From: Dyella sp. A6
GTDB taxonomy: Bacteria > Pseudomonadota > Gammaproteobacteria > Xanthomonadales > Rhodanobacteraceae
Assembly (NCBI RefSeq): GCF_036320485.1
Contig: NZ_CP132911.1
Coordinates: 682,001 to 746,000 of the forward strand
Direction: 5' to 3'
Length of the DNA stretch: 64,000 nucleotides
Positions 44,947 to 54,111 of the stretch are shown here, one piece after another. Both the position numbers and the translations under genes were made by a program. The notes below the pieces were generated by a model that worked only from the letters and a program-made list of their open reading frames with translations, did not search any database and was not told the DNA's origin. Position 1 is the first letter of the stretch; each line of letters opens with the position of its first letter.

Positions 44947-46182
44947 TCAACGGCGTAATTCGAGGCGTGGGCGGACCAGAGTGGATTGCCGCAAACCCCA
45001 GGCCAGCGCCAGCCATACCGGCATGGCGAACAGGATCCACGGCTGGTTCTGCTGCACGGTGCCGGGAAGCAGGTGCAGCACCACGGCGGTGAGCATGGCG
45101 AGCAGTTGTATCAGCAGCACGGCATTGGCCAGTCGGCTGGGCGCTACGTATCGGCGTGATCGCCACAACGCAGGCAGCAGCAGTAGTGCCAGTGGATTGA
45201 ACAGCAGCAGGTTGGCGTTGGCCCAGGCGGCGTGGTGCGTGGTCAGTGTCCACAGAGCCAGCAGCAGCAGGCCGACCAGGCCGGCGAGGATCAGGTAGAG
45301 CGATCCCAGCAGGGCGAAGCCGGTGCGCCAGCGGCGTGCGGCGGCCAGAATCAGTGCGGCCAGCAGCAGGCCGGCGGCCGCCAGCGGTAGGCGTAGGTCG
45401 GGTGCATGGGCGGGCGGAACGGCGATGTGGTTCGGCGCCAGTTGGTGTTCGCTTTCTACCAGCGGCCGGGTACCGCCGTGGCCGTCATCGACACGGATGC
45501 TGCGCAGGTTGGCCTGCAGCACCATCGGCAGGAAGCTTTCCTTCCAGGCGTTGAGCGGCTGGTCGGCATACGGCCCAAGCCCCAGGTCCAGCACCAGCAT
45601 CAGCCAGGGTTGCGCGCTCATCAGTCGGTCGGTCTGCTGGCGGTAGGTCATGCCGCCGGGGCGCGCGGTAAGGGTGGTCTCGATCACGCCGCCGAGTGCG
45701 CGGTTCAGCGCGTCGCGGACGCGGGTCGTGCAGTTGTCGATGTAGTAATCGTAGTTGTAGCCGGCGTTTTCCGGGCGCAGGTTCCACAGCAGGAAATCGC
45801 GCAGGGCAGAGGCCTGTTTCGGGGTGAGCGCGAGCCGCTGCCGGACGATGGAGCGGCCTTCCTGCACGTAGAAGGCTTCTTCCGGCCCAGCGTATTCGGC
45901 ATCCATCAGGTAATGCATGCGGCCGCGTGCGAAGTTGATGAAGAAGTTCTTCTCGTTGAAGTCGAACACGCCGTAGTTGAAGTTGATCGTCTGGCCGCTG
46001 ACGGTGTCACGCAGCTGCAGCGCGTCGTGGCCGAAGCGCTCCCAGTAGGTGGCGCCGGGGCCGTAGGTGATCAGCGAGACTTGCAGGTTCGCACCCGGTG
46101 CGTCGGCGACGTCGGCATGGGCCGGTACGGCGGTCAGCAGGAACAGGGCGAGCAGGGGAAGCAGCAGGCGGAATGGACGCAT
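44947..46182 (-). CDS. DUF4105 membrane protein
   Basis: A roughly 411-residue exported protein of unknown function. It has a signal peptide (LLLPLLALFLLTAVPAHA), a periplasmic DUF4105 domain with GPGATYWERFGHDALQLRD near the start and YYIDNCTTRVRDAL (about 150-163) with a conserved Asn-Cys pair, and four or five C-terminal membrane helices (about 270-400). The Cys, His and Asn placement recalls papain-like (NlpC-type) permuted folds, but I would not call it an enzyme. ATG 46182 is chosen over upstream codons because it starts the signal peptide. It follows corC by 145 bases on the same strand. Confidence 0.75.
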   Translation of the reverse strand: MRPFRLLLPLLALFLLTAVPAHADVADAPGANLQVSLITYGPGATYWERFGHDALQLRDTVSGQTINFNYGVFDFNEKNFFINFARGRMHYLMDAEYAGPEEAFYVQEGRSIVRQRLALTPKQASALRDFLLWNLRPENAGYNYDYYIDNCTTRVRDALNRALGGVIETTLTARPGGMTYRQQTDRLMSAQPWLMLVLDLGLGPYADQPLNAWKESFLPMVLQANLRSIRVDDGHGGTRPLVESEHQLAPNHIAVPPAHAPDLRLPLAAAGLLLAALILAAARRWRTGFALLGSLYLILAGLVGLLLLALWTLTTHHAAWANANLLLFNPLALLLLPALWRSRRYVAPSRLANAVLLIQLLAMLTAVVLHLLPGTVQQNQPWILFAMPVWLALAWGLRQSTLVRPRLELRR

Positions 46183-46326
46183 GGCGGCAAGCTTCGGGGA
46201 TTCGGGCGCGCGGGACAAGGGCAGCCCGGTGGCAAGGCCTGTGGATGGGGACGGGGCGTCATCGTTGCCGGCCGGCGATCGCCCCGGCTTTTGCCGGGGC
46301 CGTGGCCGTCAGGTGTCGGCGGCCGC

Positions 46327-47175
46327 TCAGTCGGTCTGGCGCCGGGTGACGCGGAATTGCTGCACGCGTCGGTCGTCGGCTTCGGTCACGTGGAACAGGA
46401 AGTCGCCGGCGGTGGCTTCCTCGCCGGTCTCCGGCAGGTGCCCGAATTCGGCGGTGATCAAACCGCCGATGGTGTCGAATTCCTCGTCCGAGAAGTCGCA
46501 GCCGATGTCCTCGTTGAAGTCTTCGATCGGGGTCAGCGCACTGACCAGCCACGAGCCGTCGGCCTGTGCGTGGATCAGTGCCGGCACGTCCTCGTCGTCG
46601 TGCTCGTCGTCGATCTCGCCGACGATCTGTTCCAGCACGTCCTCGATGGTGATCAGGCCGGCCACGCCGCCGTACTCGTCCACCACCAGCGCCATGTGGT
46701 TGCGGCTGCGCTTGAACTCGGCCAGCAATACGTTGAGGCGCATCGATTCGGGAATCAGCACCGCCGGCCGCAGGATGCTGTGGATGTCGAACGGTGTGTC
46801 GTTGCCGAAGAACTTCAACAGGTCCTTGGCCAGCAGGATGCCGAGGATGTCGTCCTTGTCCTCGCCATGCACGGGGAAGCGCGAGTGGCCGGACTCGACC
46901 ACGACATTGAGGATGTCGGCCAGTGGCGCTTCGGCGGAAATCATCACGATCTGGACGCGCGGGATCATCACGTCGTCCACGCTCAGTTCGGTGACTTTGA
47001 GGGCGCCCTCCAGCATGGGCAGGGTTTCGGCATCGAGGAGGCCGTTGGTGTGCGCGGTGCGCAGCTCCTCGATCAGTTCCTCGCGGTTGCGGGGTTCGCC
47101 GGAAAACAGGTGGCCCAGTCTGTCCCACCAGGTGCGGTGGGCCGGGCCGCTGGTACTGCCAGGGTCGTCGTTCAT
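46327..47175 (-). CDS. corC: CorC/HlyC-family CBS protein (YbeX)
   Basis: A 282-residue cytoplasmic protein with two CBS domains (about 65-190; MIPRVQIVMISAEAPLADIL and RSRNHMALVVDEYGGVAGLIT) and a C-terminal CorC_HlyC domain (FDTIGGLITAEFGHLPETGE). It is linked to magnesium/cobalt efflux and, more recently, to ribosome maturation with YbeY. It follows ybeY by 115 bases in the ybeZ-ybeY-ybeX order. lnt, the usual next gene, is absent here; a DUF4105 gene takes its place. Confidence 0.92.
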   Translation of the reverse strand: MNDDPGSTSGPAHRTWWDRLGHLFSGEPRNREELIEELRTAHTNGLLDAETLPMLEGALKVTELSVDDVMIPRVQIVMISAEAPLADILNVVVESGHSRFPVHGEDKDDILGILLAKDLLKFFGNDTPFDIHSILRPAVLIPESMRLNVLLAEFKRSRNHMALVVDEYGGVAGLITIEDVLEQIVGEIDDEHDDEDVPALIHAQADGSWLVSALTPIEDFNEDIGCDFSDEEFDTIGGLITAEFGHLPETGEEATAGDFLFHVTEADDRRVQQFRVTRRQTD

Positions 47176-47290
47176 CAATCCGGTTGCATTCGGCCCGGTC
47201 GGGGCGGAGACCCGAGTCTAGCGGAAAAAGTGTGACGCTTCAGGGCGCAGGCGCACGCCGGGCCTGCGTGCCGGGATCGCCAGCGGCTCT

Positions 47291-47761
47291 TCAGGCGTAA
47301 GGGTTTGCGATGCCGAGCTTGGCCAGGATGCGGATTTCCAGCGCTTCCATCGCCTCGGCCTCGCGGTCCTCGATATGGTCGTAGCCGAGCAGATGCAGCG
47401 TGCCGTGAATGGTCAGGTGCGCCCAGTGGTCGCGCGCCGGCTTGCCCTGTTCGGCCGCCTCGCGGGCGACCACGGACGCGCAGATGGCCAGGTCGCCGAT
47501 CAGCGGAAGCGCCACGCCGGTCGGCAGCTCGGCCGGGAACGACAGCACATTGGTGGCGTAGTCCTTGCCACGGTAATCGCGGTTCAGAGCACGCCCCTCG
47601 TCGGCATCGACGATACGGATGGACAGCTCGGCGGGCTTGTGCCGTTTCGCGCCATGCAGCGCGGCCTCGACCCAGCGGCGAAAGCTGGCGGCGGCAGGAA
47701 TGCCCGCGCGCGGCACCGCGTAGCCGAGATGCACGGTCGCCAGCGTAGCGGCGGTCGTCAC
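47291..47761 (-). CDS. ybeY: Endoribonuclease/rRNA maturation factor YbeY
   Basis: YbeY is a zinc metalloprotein needed for 16S rRNA 3'-end maturation and ribosome quality control. The 156-residue protein has the metal motif [11 protein letters not shown] (three His) and [16 protein letters not shown] upstream. The start is GTG 47761, overlapping the ybeZ stop by 4 bases (GTGA), the usual coupling of these two partners. Confidence 0.95.
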   Translation of the reverse strand: MTTAATLATVHLGYAVPRAGIPAAASFRRWVEAALHGAKRHKPAELSIRIVDADEGRALNRDYRGKDYATNVLSFPAELPTGVALPLIGDLAICASVVAREAAEQGKPARDHWAHLTIHGTLHLLGYDHIEDREAEAMEALEIRILAKLGIANPYA

Positions 47762-48741
47762 CTGGCGTCCTCGTTCTGTTGCTCGAACGCTTCGTAGGCC
47801 CGCACGATCTTGGCCACCAGCGGGTGGCGCACCACGTCGCGCGAGGTGAAGAAGGTGAAGCTGATGCCGTTCACGCCGCGTAGCACTTCCACCGCGTGGC
47901 GCAGGCCCGAGCGGATGTTGCGTGGCAGGTCGACCTGGCTGACGTCGCCGGTGATCACCGCCACCGAGCCGAAGCCGATGCGGGTGAGGAACATCTTCAT
48001 CTGCTCGACGGTGGTGTTCTGCGCCTCGTCGAGAATCACGTAGGAATCGTTGAGGGTGCGGCCGCGCATGTAAGCCAGCGGCGCGATCTCGATCACGTTG
48101 CGCTCGATCAGCTTGGCGACTTTCTCGAAGCCGAGCATCTCGTACAGCGCGTCGTACAGCGGGCGCAGGTAGGGGTCGACCTTCTGGCTCAGGTCGCCGG
48201 GCAGGAAGCCCAGCTTTTCGCCGGCCTCCACCGCGGGGCGCACCAGCAGCACGCGCTGCACGCGGTTCGCTTCCAGCGCTTCCACCGCGCTGGCCACGGC
48301 CAGATAGGTCTTGCCGGTGCCCGCCGGGCCGACGCCGAAGTTGATGTCGTGGCGCGAAATGGCGTGCAGGTAACGCGCCTGGTTGGGGCCGCGTCCCTTG
48401 ATCACGCCACGCTTGACCTTGATCACGACGTCCTGCGTGGCGTCGCCGGCATCTTCGGCGAGCGCATCCACGCCGGACTCGGCCAGCTGCAGGTTGATCT
48501 TCGCGCCGTTCAGTGTCTCGTTCTCACTGCTGGCGTAGAGCGCGCGCAGCACCTTCTCGGTGGCGCGGGCGATGCCCGGTTCGCCGATCACCTGGAAGAT
48601 ATTGCCGCGGTGGTCGATTTCCACGCCCAGGCGCAATTCCACCTGACGCAGGTGTTCGTCGAAGGGCCCGCACAGATTGGCGAGACGGGCGTTGTCCTCG
48701 GGTTCGAGGACGAAGTCGTGTTGCTGTAGGTCGCTTGCCAT
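47758..48741 (-). CDS. ybeZ: PhoH-like ATPase YbeZ
   Basis: A 327-residue P-loop ATPase, a proposed RNA helicase partner of YbeY. It shows an N-terminal KH-like region (about 20-100), Walker [12 protein letters not shown] (near 140), [16 protein letters not shown], and Walker [13 protein letters not shown]. It is the first gene of the ybeZ-ybeY-ybeX unit; the 185 bases to the GNAT gene upstream hold no recognised gene. Confidence 0.95.
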   Translation of the reverse strand: MASDLQQHDFVLEPEDNARLANLCGPFDEHLRQVELRLGVEIDHRGNIFQVIGEPGIARATEKVLRALYASSENETLNGAKINLQLAESGVDALAEDAGDATQDVVIKVKRGVIKGRGPNQARYLHAISRHDINFGVGPAGTGKTYLAVASAVEALEANRVQRVLLVRPAVEAGEKLGFLPGDLSQKVDPYLRPLYDALYEMLGFEKVAKLIERNVIEIAPLAYMRGRTLNDSYVILDEAQNTTVEQMKMFLTRIGFGSVAVITGDVSQVDLPRNIRSGLRHAVEVLRGVNGISFTFFTSRDVVRHPLVAKIVRAYEAFEQQNEDAR

Positions 48742-48926
48742 AAGTCGCTCAGATTAGCGCGGTGTCGGGTTGACTGGCCACTGGTTCGGATGCCCTTGCC
48801 AGGGCGGCATCGTCAGCGATGGCGGGGAGGTTTGAGGTGTGGTGGTTCCGGTCTGGCGCGCTTCGCTTCCGTCGGTCGGATCTGCTCGCGGATGACTGGC
48901 TGGGTGGGTTTGCAAAAAACACGAGC

Positions 48927-49424
48927 CTATAGAAAACGGTGCATCACGTAGACGTCGACGGCACCGAGCGTGGCGTGGCGGAACGCGCCGGGAACCTGGC
49001 CGACGATGCGGAAGCCGCAGCTCTGCCAAAGGTGCACTGCTGGGGCATTGGTGGATACCACGAAATTGAACTGCATCGCGGTGAAGCCAGCCTGGCGCGC
49101 CTGGTCGAGCGAGTGCATGCAAAGTGCTCGTGCCACGCCGCGACCACGTGCCGCAGGTGCCACCATGTAGCTGGCGTTGGCCACGTGGTCGCCGCGACCC
49201 GGTTGGTTCGGGCGCAGCTTGTAGAAGCCGAGCAGACTGCCGTGGTCGTCTTCGGCGACGAAGCAGCGCGTGGGCGGCGCGGTCCACATCGCACGCGCCT
49301 CCTCGTAGCCGAGATCGGCGGGGTAGTTGTAGGTGTCGCCGGGTGCGATCACCGCCTGCATCACCGGCCACAGGCGATCGAACGCTGCGTTGCCGTCGCC
49401 GGTGGTGATCTCGCGGATCAGCAT
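48927..49424 (-). CDS. GNAT-family N-acetyltransferase
   Basis: A 165-residue acetyl-CoA-dependent acetyltransferase. The acetyl-CoA loop is MVAPAARGRGVARAL (about 95-109), with the following helix and NFVVSTNAPAVHLWQSCGFRIVG typical of motifs A and B. ATG 49424 (MLIREITTG) is chosen; an open frame upstream overlaps miaB. It lies between miaB and ybeZ, where related bacteria usually have nothing, so it may be a lineage insertion. Substrate unknown. Confidence 0.85.
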   Translation of the reverse strand: MLIREITTGDGNAAFDRLWPVMQAVIAPGDTYNYPADLGYEEARAMWTAPPTRCFVAEDDHGSLLGFYKLRPNQPGRGDHVANASYMVAPAARGRGVARALCMHSLDQARQAGFTAMQFNFVVSTNAPAVHLWQSCGFRIVGQVPGAFRHATLGAVDVYVMHRFL

Positions 49425-49437
49425 GTCGCGCCGGGCC

Positions 49438-50814
49438 TTACGCTGCCGGCAGGTCTGCGGCTTCGTGCGGCGGGTCGGCAGCCAGGGCATCGCTTGCCAG
49501 CCGGCCGCGCAGCGAGTTGGTCATCGCCTCGGTGACGACCACGTCGACGAAGCGGCCGATCAGCTGGGCTGGCCCGGGGAAGTTCACGAAGCGCATGTTC
49601 TCGGTGCGGCCGGTGAGCTCGTTCGGATTCTTGCGGCTGGGCTTTTCCACCAGCACCCGCTGCACGGTGCCGACCATCGCCTCGTTGATCTGGCGTGCGT
49701 TGTCGTTGATCTTCGCCTGCAGGCGCGACAGGCGGGCGTGCTTGACCTCGGACGCGGTGTCGTCGTCGAGGCTGGCTGCAGGCGTGCCGGGGCGGGCGGA
49801 AAAGATGAAGCTGAAGCTCTGGTCGAAGCCCACGTCCTCGATCAGTTTCATGGTCTTCTCGAAGTCGTCCTCGGTTTCGCCGGGGAAGCCGACGATGAAG
49901 TCGGAACTGATGCAGATGTCGGGACGCACCGCGCGCAGCTTGCGGATCTTCTGCTTGAACTCGAGTGTGGTGTAGCCGCGCTTCATCGCGGCCAGGATGC
50001 GGTCGGAGCCGGCCTGCACCGGGAGGTGCAGGAAGTTGGCCAGTTTGGGCACGCTGGCGTAGGCCTCGATCAGCGAGTCGGAGAACTCCAGCGGATGCGA
50101 GGTGGTGAAGCGGATCCGGCCGATCGCCTCGATCTGCGCGATGGCGTGGATCAGCACGGCCAGGTCCGCGGTGCCGCCATCGTGGGTCGGGCCCTGGTAG
50201 GCGTTGACGTTCTGGCCGAGCAGGGTGACTTCGCGCACGCCCTGTTCGGCCAGTTGGGCCACTTCCACCAGCACGTCGTCGAACGGGCGGCTGATCTCGG
50301 TGCCGCGGGTGTAGGGCACCACGCAGTAGCTGCAGTACTTGGAACAGCCTTCCATGATCGAGACGAAGGCGGTGGGGCCCTCGGCACGTGGCTCGGGCAG
50401 CTTGTCGAACTTTTCGATCTCGGGGAACGACACGTCCACCTGGGCCTTGCCGGTGGCCCGCTTGGCCTCGATCAGCTCGGGCAGGCGATGCAGGGTCTGC
50501 GGGCCGAACACCAGGTCGACGAACGGTGCGCGCTTGATGATCGCCTCGCCTTCCTGCGATGCCACGCAGCCGCCCACGCCGATCAGCACCGGCTTGCCGC
50601 CCTGTTTGTGCTCCTTCCAGCGGCCGAGCTGGCTGAACACCTTTTCCTGCGCCTTCTCGCGGATCGAGCAGGTGTTGACCAGGATCACGTCGGCTTCCGC
50701 CTCGTCCTGGGTCAGTTCCAGGCCGTGCGAGGCCTTGAGCACGTCAGCCATCTTGGCCGAGTCGTACTCGTTCATCTGGCAGCCGTGGGTCTTGATGAAA
50801 AGCTTGCCGCTCAT
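49438..50814 (-). CDS. miaB: tRNA-2-methylthio-N6-dimethylallyladenosine synthase
   Basis: MiaB methylthiolates i6A37 in tRNAs reading UNN codons. The 458-residue enzyme has the N-terminal UPF0004 domain with three Fe-S cysteines ([25 protein letters not shown]), the radical SAM Cx3Cx2C motif [17 protein letters not shown], and a C-terminal TRAM domain. The final 20 residues are Ala/Pro-rich. The GNAT gene begins 13 bases downstream, suggesting one transcript. Confidence 0.96.
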   Translation of the reverse strand: MSGKLFIKTHGCQMNEYDSAKMADVLKASHGLELTQDEAEADVILVNTCSIREKAQEKVFSQLGRWKEHKQGGKPVLIGVGGCVASQEGEAIIKRAPFVDLVFGPQTLHRLPELIEAKRATGKAQVDVSFPEIEKFDKLPEPRAEGPTAFVSIMEGCSKYCSYCVVPYTRGTEISRPFDDVLVEVAQLAEQGVREVTLLGQNVNAYQGPTHDGGTADLAVLIHAIAQIEAIGRIRFTTSHPLEFSDSLIEAYASVPKLANFLHLPVQAGSDRILAAMKRGYTTLEFKQKIRKLRAVRPDICISSDFIVGFPGETEDDFEKTMKLIEDVGFDQSFSFIFSARPGTPAASLDDDTASEVKHARLSRLQAKINDNARQINEAMVGTVQRVLVEKPSRKNPNELTGRTENMRFVNFPGPAQLIGRFVDVVVTEAMTNSLRGRLASDALAADPPHEAADLPAA

Positions 50815-50996
50815 GGGCTTGTTACCGTTGCTGGTTCCGGGGCGGCAGGGTGCTGCCGAACCGCACAGTTTACTCGTGGTGGTGGTTGCCTTCCAGTCAA
50901 GCAGGCTGCCGGATCAAGCACTTGCCGCGTGGTGTGGTGCACGAAACGCGCGTGGCGGGCTTGGCGCCGGGCGACGAGCGGAGCACACTGCGGCGC

Positions 50997-52091
50997 ATGT
51001 CTTTCGCCACACGCCATCGGGGGAGCGTGGGCCTGCCCGCAGAGTCTTTCCCGCACCGCCATTTCCCAGCCAGGGTCGCGATGGGCTGCCTGCTGTTGCT
51101 GGCCGGTCTGCTGGCCTGCGGGGCGGTACGTGCCGGCACCTTGTACCGGTGCGTCGGCAGCCATGGCGAGACCGTTTTCAGCAGCAGTCGTACCGGTTAT
51201 CGCGATTGCCGGAGCATGGGCAGCTATCCGGATGCGGGCGTGAGGGCGGCACCTGCACCGAGAGCGCCGGTGGTGTCACTGGCACGCGTGCGGGGCTCGG
51301 CAACCACCACGGGCCATGTCGACCGGCCGCGGATGACCTCGCTGGCATGGGTGCGTGGCTCGGTGACGACGACCGCCCGGTCGTTGCCATCGCCGGCCGG
51401 GGCCAGGCCCGGACAGTGGAACTATCGCGATTCGCAGGGAGCGGGTGCCGCGGCCGTCGCCCGTGCCGGTGCGAGCACCTCGGGGTCGGGAGCGCGGGTC
51501 TTGCGGGGCTCGGTCTACCGCGTAGTGCATGCCGACGGCAGCGTGGAGTACACCAATGTGCGGCCGGCCGGGCGCGTGCATGCGGTGACTATGCTGTTCA
51601 GCTATATCGCCACCTGCTTCGCGTGCAATCTGCATTCGCACGTCGACTGGGCCCGCGTGCCGCTGCATCTGCGCGAATACGCCGACGTGATCCACGAGGC
51701 GAGCAACCGTTATGGGGTGGACGAAGCCTTCCTGCGGGCGATCATCCATGCCGAGAGCGCGTTCAATCCCGACGCCATGTCGGCCAAGGGGGCGCAGGGC
51801 CTGATGCAACTGATGCCCGGCACGGCCAACGACATGGGCGTGGCGGACGCCTTCGACGCCGACGACAACATTCTCGGAGGCGCCCGCTACCTGGGCCTGC
51901 TGTTGAAAACCTTCAACGGCAACGAGCGCCTGGCGGCGGCGGCCTACAACGCCGGGCCGGCAGCGGTGGAGCGCTACCACGGCGTGCCGCCCTATGCCGA
52001 GACCGAGGTGTATGTGCAGCGCGTAGGCGAGTTGCGCAAACGCTACGGCAGCATGCTGCGCGCCTCGCTGGCCGATCGCGGCCCGGGCTAG
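50997..52091 (+). CDS. Lytic transglycosylase with N-terminal DUF4124-like domain
   Basis: A 364-residue exported murein-cutting enzyme of the Slt type. After a signal segment (GCLLLLAGLLACGAVRAG) comes a DUF4124-like region (TLYRCVGSHGETVFSS), a variable Ala/Arg linker (about 80-190), and a C-terminal SLT domain (about 225-350) with catalytic Glu253 in IIHAESAFNP, GAQGLMQLMPGTA and AAYNAGPAAVERY. ATG 50997 is used; ATG 51081 has a better-placed AGGG site and would start directly at the signal peptide, so the true start may be there. Confidence 0.82.
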   Translation: MSFATRHRGSVGLPAESFPHRHFPARVAMGCLLLLAGLLACGAVRAGTLYRCVGSHGETVFSSSRTGYRDCRSMGSYPDAGVRAAPAPRAPVVSLARVRGSATTTGHVDRPRMTSLAWVRGSVTTTARSLPSPAGARPGQWNYRDSQGAGAAAVARAGASTSGSGARVLRGSVYRVVHADGSVEYTNVRPAGRVHAVTMLFSYIATCFACNLHSHVDWARVPLHLREYADVIHEASNRYGVDEAFLRAIIHAESAFNPDAMSAKGAQGLMQLMPGTANDMGVADAFDADDNILGGARYLGLLLKTFNGNERLAAAAYNAGPAAVERYHGVPPYAETEVYVQRVGELRKRYGSMLRASLADRGPG

Positions 52092-52133
52092 CTGGCCGAA
52101 CGTTTCGGCCGGATGCTTCGGCAGGGCGAAACG

Positions 52134-53327
52134 CTACTGCGGCAGGGATTCGTTGCTGGATGCCTGCTGGGTCGGCCGTGAGGCGAGGGTGACCTCGACA
52201 TGGAACGGGCTGCCGTTGCGCAGTCCGGAGACTTTCACCCGGGTGCCGGGCTTGAGCGAGGCCTCGTAACGGCGCAGATCGGAAGGATCGAGGATGTTGT
52301 GGTCGCCGATGCGCAGCAGGATGTCGTGCGGCTGGATGCCGGCCTGTGCCGCCGGGCCGCCCGGATAGAGGTCGGTGACCTGCACGCCGCGAGCCGCCGC
52401 CGGCAGGCCGCTGTCGGCGGCGACCGGGACGAAAGCGTAGTCGGCGCCCAGCCAGCCGCGCACCACATGACCCGTGGCGATCAACTGGTGCATCACCTCG
52501 GTGGCGGTGTCCACCGGAATGGCGAAACCGATGCCCTCGGCATTGGCGGCTTTGCCGATCAGCAAGGTGTTGATACCGACCAGCTGGCCCAGGGTGTTGA
52601 CCAGTGCGCCCCCGGAGTTGCCGGGATTGATCGCCGCGTCGGTCTGGATGAAGTCTTCCGGGCTGCCGCTTACCAGCTGTCGGCCAAGGGTGCTGATGAT
52701 GCCCATGGTCACGGTCTGGTTGAGGCCGAGTGGGTTGCCGATGGCCAGCACCACGTCGCCGACCCGCAGGGTCTTGGCATTGGCCATCTGGATCGGCTGC
52801 AGATTGCTGGCGTCGATCTTCAGCACGGCCAGGTCGGTTTCCGGATCGGCGCCGACCAGGTGGGCCTTGGCGACCCGTCCGTCATACAGCAGTACCTGGA
52901 TGTCGTTGGCGTCCGCGATCACGTGATTGTTGGTGAGCACGTAGCCCTTGGAACTGACGATCACGCCCGAGCCCAGGCTCTGTTCCGGGTGCTGGTAGGT
53001 ACCGGCCGGAGTGCCGCCGAACACCCATTGCAACAGGGGGTCGCGGTACATGCGGATGGCCTGTTCGGTGACCATCTTGTTGGCGTAGATGTTGACCACC
53101 GAAGGCTCGGCGCGCGCGACCGCATCGGCATAGGACACGGGCGCGGGCGACTGCGGGGCTTGCCCGGCCGAAAGGGCTGCCACGACGGGTTGTGGCCCGG
53201 CCAGCCCGAAGTGGGTGCGCAGCCGGTTGCCGATGCCGGGCCAGAACAGGCCGATCACGAACGCCAGCGCTAATCCCAGTACGACAAAGCGGGCGACGAA
53301 GGCGAGCAGGCCGGCGGCATGTTTCAT
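52134..53327 (-). CDS. DegS-like periplasmic serine protease (HtrA family)
   Basis: A 397-residue trypsin-like HtrA protease anchored by one N-terminal membrane helix (about 8-30) rather than released by a signal peptide. The catalytic triad is His135 (LTNNHVIA), Asp165 (PETDLAVLK) and Ser238 (NPGNSGGAL), followed by one PDZ domain (about 290-385). One PDZ plus a membrane anchor fits DegS, the site-1 protease that starts RseA cleavage in the sigma-E response; a general quality-control role (DegQ-like) is the alternative. It converges with the transglycosylase gene, 42 bases apart. Confidence 0.87.
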   Translation of the reverse strand: MKHAAGLLAFVARFVVLGLALAFVIGLFWPGIGNRLRTHFGLAGPQPVVAALSAGQAPQSPAPVSYADAVARAEPSVVNIYANKMVTEQAIRMYRDPLLQWVFGGTPAGTYQHPEQSLGSGVIVSSKGYVLTNNHVIADANDIQVLLYDGRVAKAHLVGADPETDLAVLKIDASNLQPIQMANAKTLRVGDVVLAIGNPLGLNQTVTMGIISTLGRQLVSGSPEDFIQTDAAINPGNSGGALVNTLGQLVGINTLLIGKAANAEGIGFAIPVDTATEVMHQLIATGHVVRGWLGADYAFVPVAADSGLPAAARGVQVTDLYPGGPAAQAGIQPHDILLRIGDHNILDPSDLRRYEASLKPGTRVKVSGLRNGSPFHVEVTLASRPTQQASSNESLPQ

Positions 53328-53410
53328 GTCGTAGGGCGGTCCGTGACAAAAGCGGGCGAATTAGGGTAGCGTCGGCAACAGGGGCGTTGCGTTTGCCGCC
53401 GGGGGCTTAA

Positions 53411-53439
53411 TTGTACGGATTCACCCCTGACGCTAGACT
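53411..53439 (+). promoter_or_regulatory. Putative sigma-70 promoter of petABC
   Basis: TTGTAC (53411-53416) and TAGACT (53434-53439) are 17 bases apart and would start transcription about 60 bases before petA. Both hexamers are only fair matches. Confidence 0.35.
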
Positions 53440-53505
53440 AACGCGATTTTTGCAGGGGCCGAAAAACCTGCGTCTCAATGGTAGTGCAAGCAACCGGAGA
53501 GCCTG

Positions 53506-54111
53506 ATGGCGAATGAAGTCGTCGATCAAGGCCGCCGCCGATTCCTTACCGTTACCACGGCAGTGGTTGGCGGAGTGGGCGTGGTAACGGCAGCGGTACC
53601 TTTTATCAAGTCGTGGGCACCCAGTGCGCGGGCCAAGGCGGCAGGGGCCCCAGTCACACAGTCACTCAAGAAGGTCGAGCTAGGCCAGCAACTGATCGTG
53701 GCGTGGCGAAGCCTCCCGATTTTCATCGTCAATCGCACGCCGGCACAGCTCGCCGCGCTACCCAAGCAGGACCCTCGTCTGGTCGATCCCACGTCGACAG
53801 GCACGTCGGCCGGCCAGCAACCGAAGTACGCGCAGAACGAAACCCGTTCGATCAAGCCGGAATGGCTGGTCATGATCGGCATCTGCACACACCTCGGTTG
53901 CGTTCCCGATTATGTGGGCGAGATGAAGCCCGAGCCGTTCGACCCCGACTGGCAGGGCGGCTACTACTGCCCCTGTCACCATTCGCGCTACGACATGGCC
54001 GGTCGCGTGTACAAGGGCGTTCCCGCCCCGAAGAACATGCAGATTCCGCCGTATCACTACGTCGACGAGACCACCGTGCAGATCGGCGTGGGTCCTAAGG
54101 GGGCTGCGTAA
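53506..54111 (+). CDS. petA: Ubiquinol-cytochrome c reductase Rieske iron-sulfur subunit
   Basis: This subunit takes one electron from ubiquinol in the bc1 complex and passes it to cytochrome c1. The 201-residue protein has a twin-arginine-type N-terminus (GRRRFL, 10-14) with one membrane helix, and the 2Fe-2S ligands in CTHLGC (C127, H129, C132) and CPCHHS (C155, C157, H158). The residue after the second ligand His is His159 where Gly is usual (CPCHGS). The site GGAGAG precedes the ATG. It overlaps petB by one base (TAATG). Confidence 0.96.
   Translation: MANEVVDQGRRRFLTVTTAVVGGVGVVTAAVPFIKSWAPSARAKAAGAPVTQSLKKVELGQQLIVAWRSLPIFIVNRTPAQLAALPKQDPRLVDPTSTGTSAGQQPKYAQNETRSIKPEWLVMIGICTHLGCVPDYVGEMKPEPFDPDWQGGYYCPCHHSRYDMAGRVYKGVPAPKNMQIPPYHYVDETTVQIGVGPKGAA

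Noticed and set aside
45406..47235. A 609-codon plus-strand frame opposite DUF4105 and corC
   Set aside because: Shadow of the minus-strand coding regions with no ribosome site or domain.
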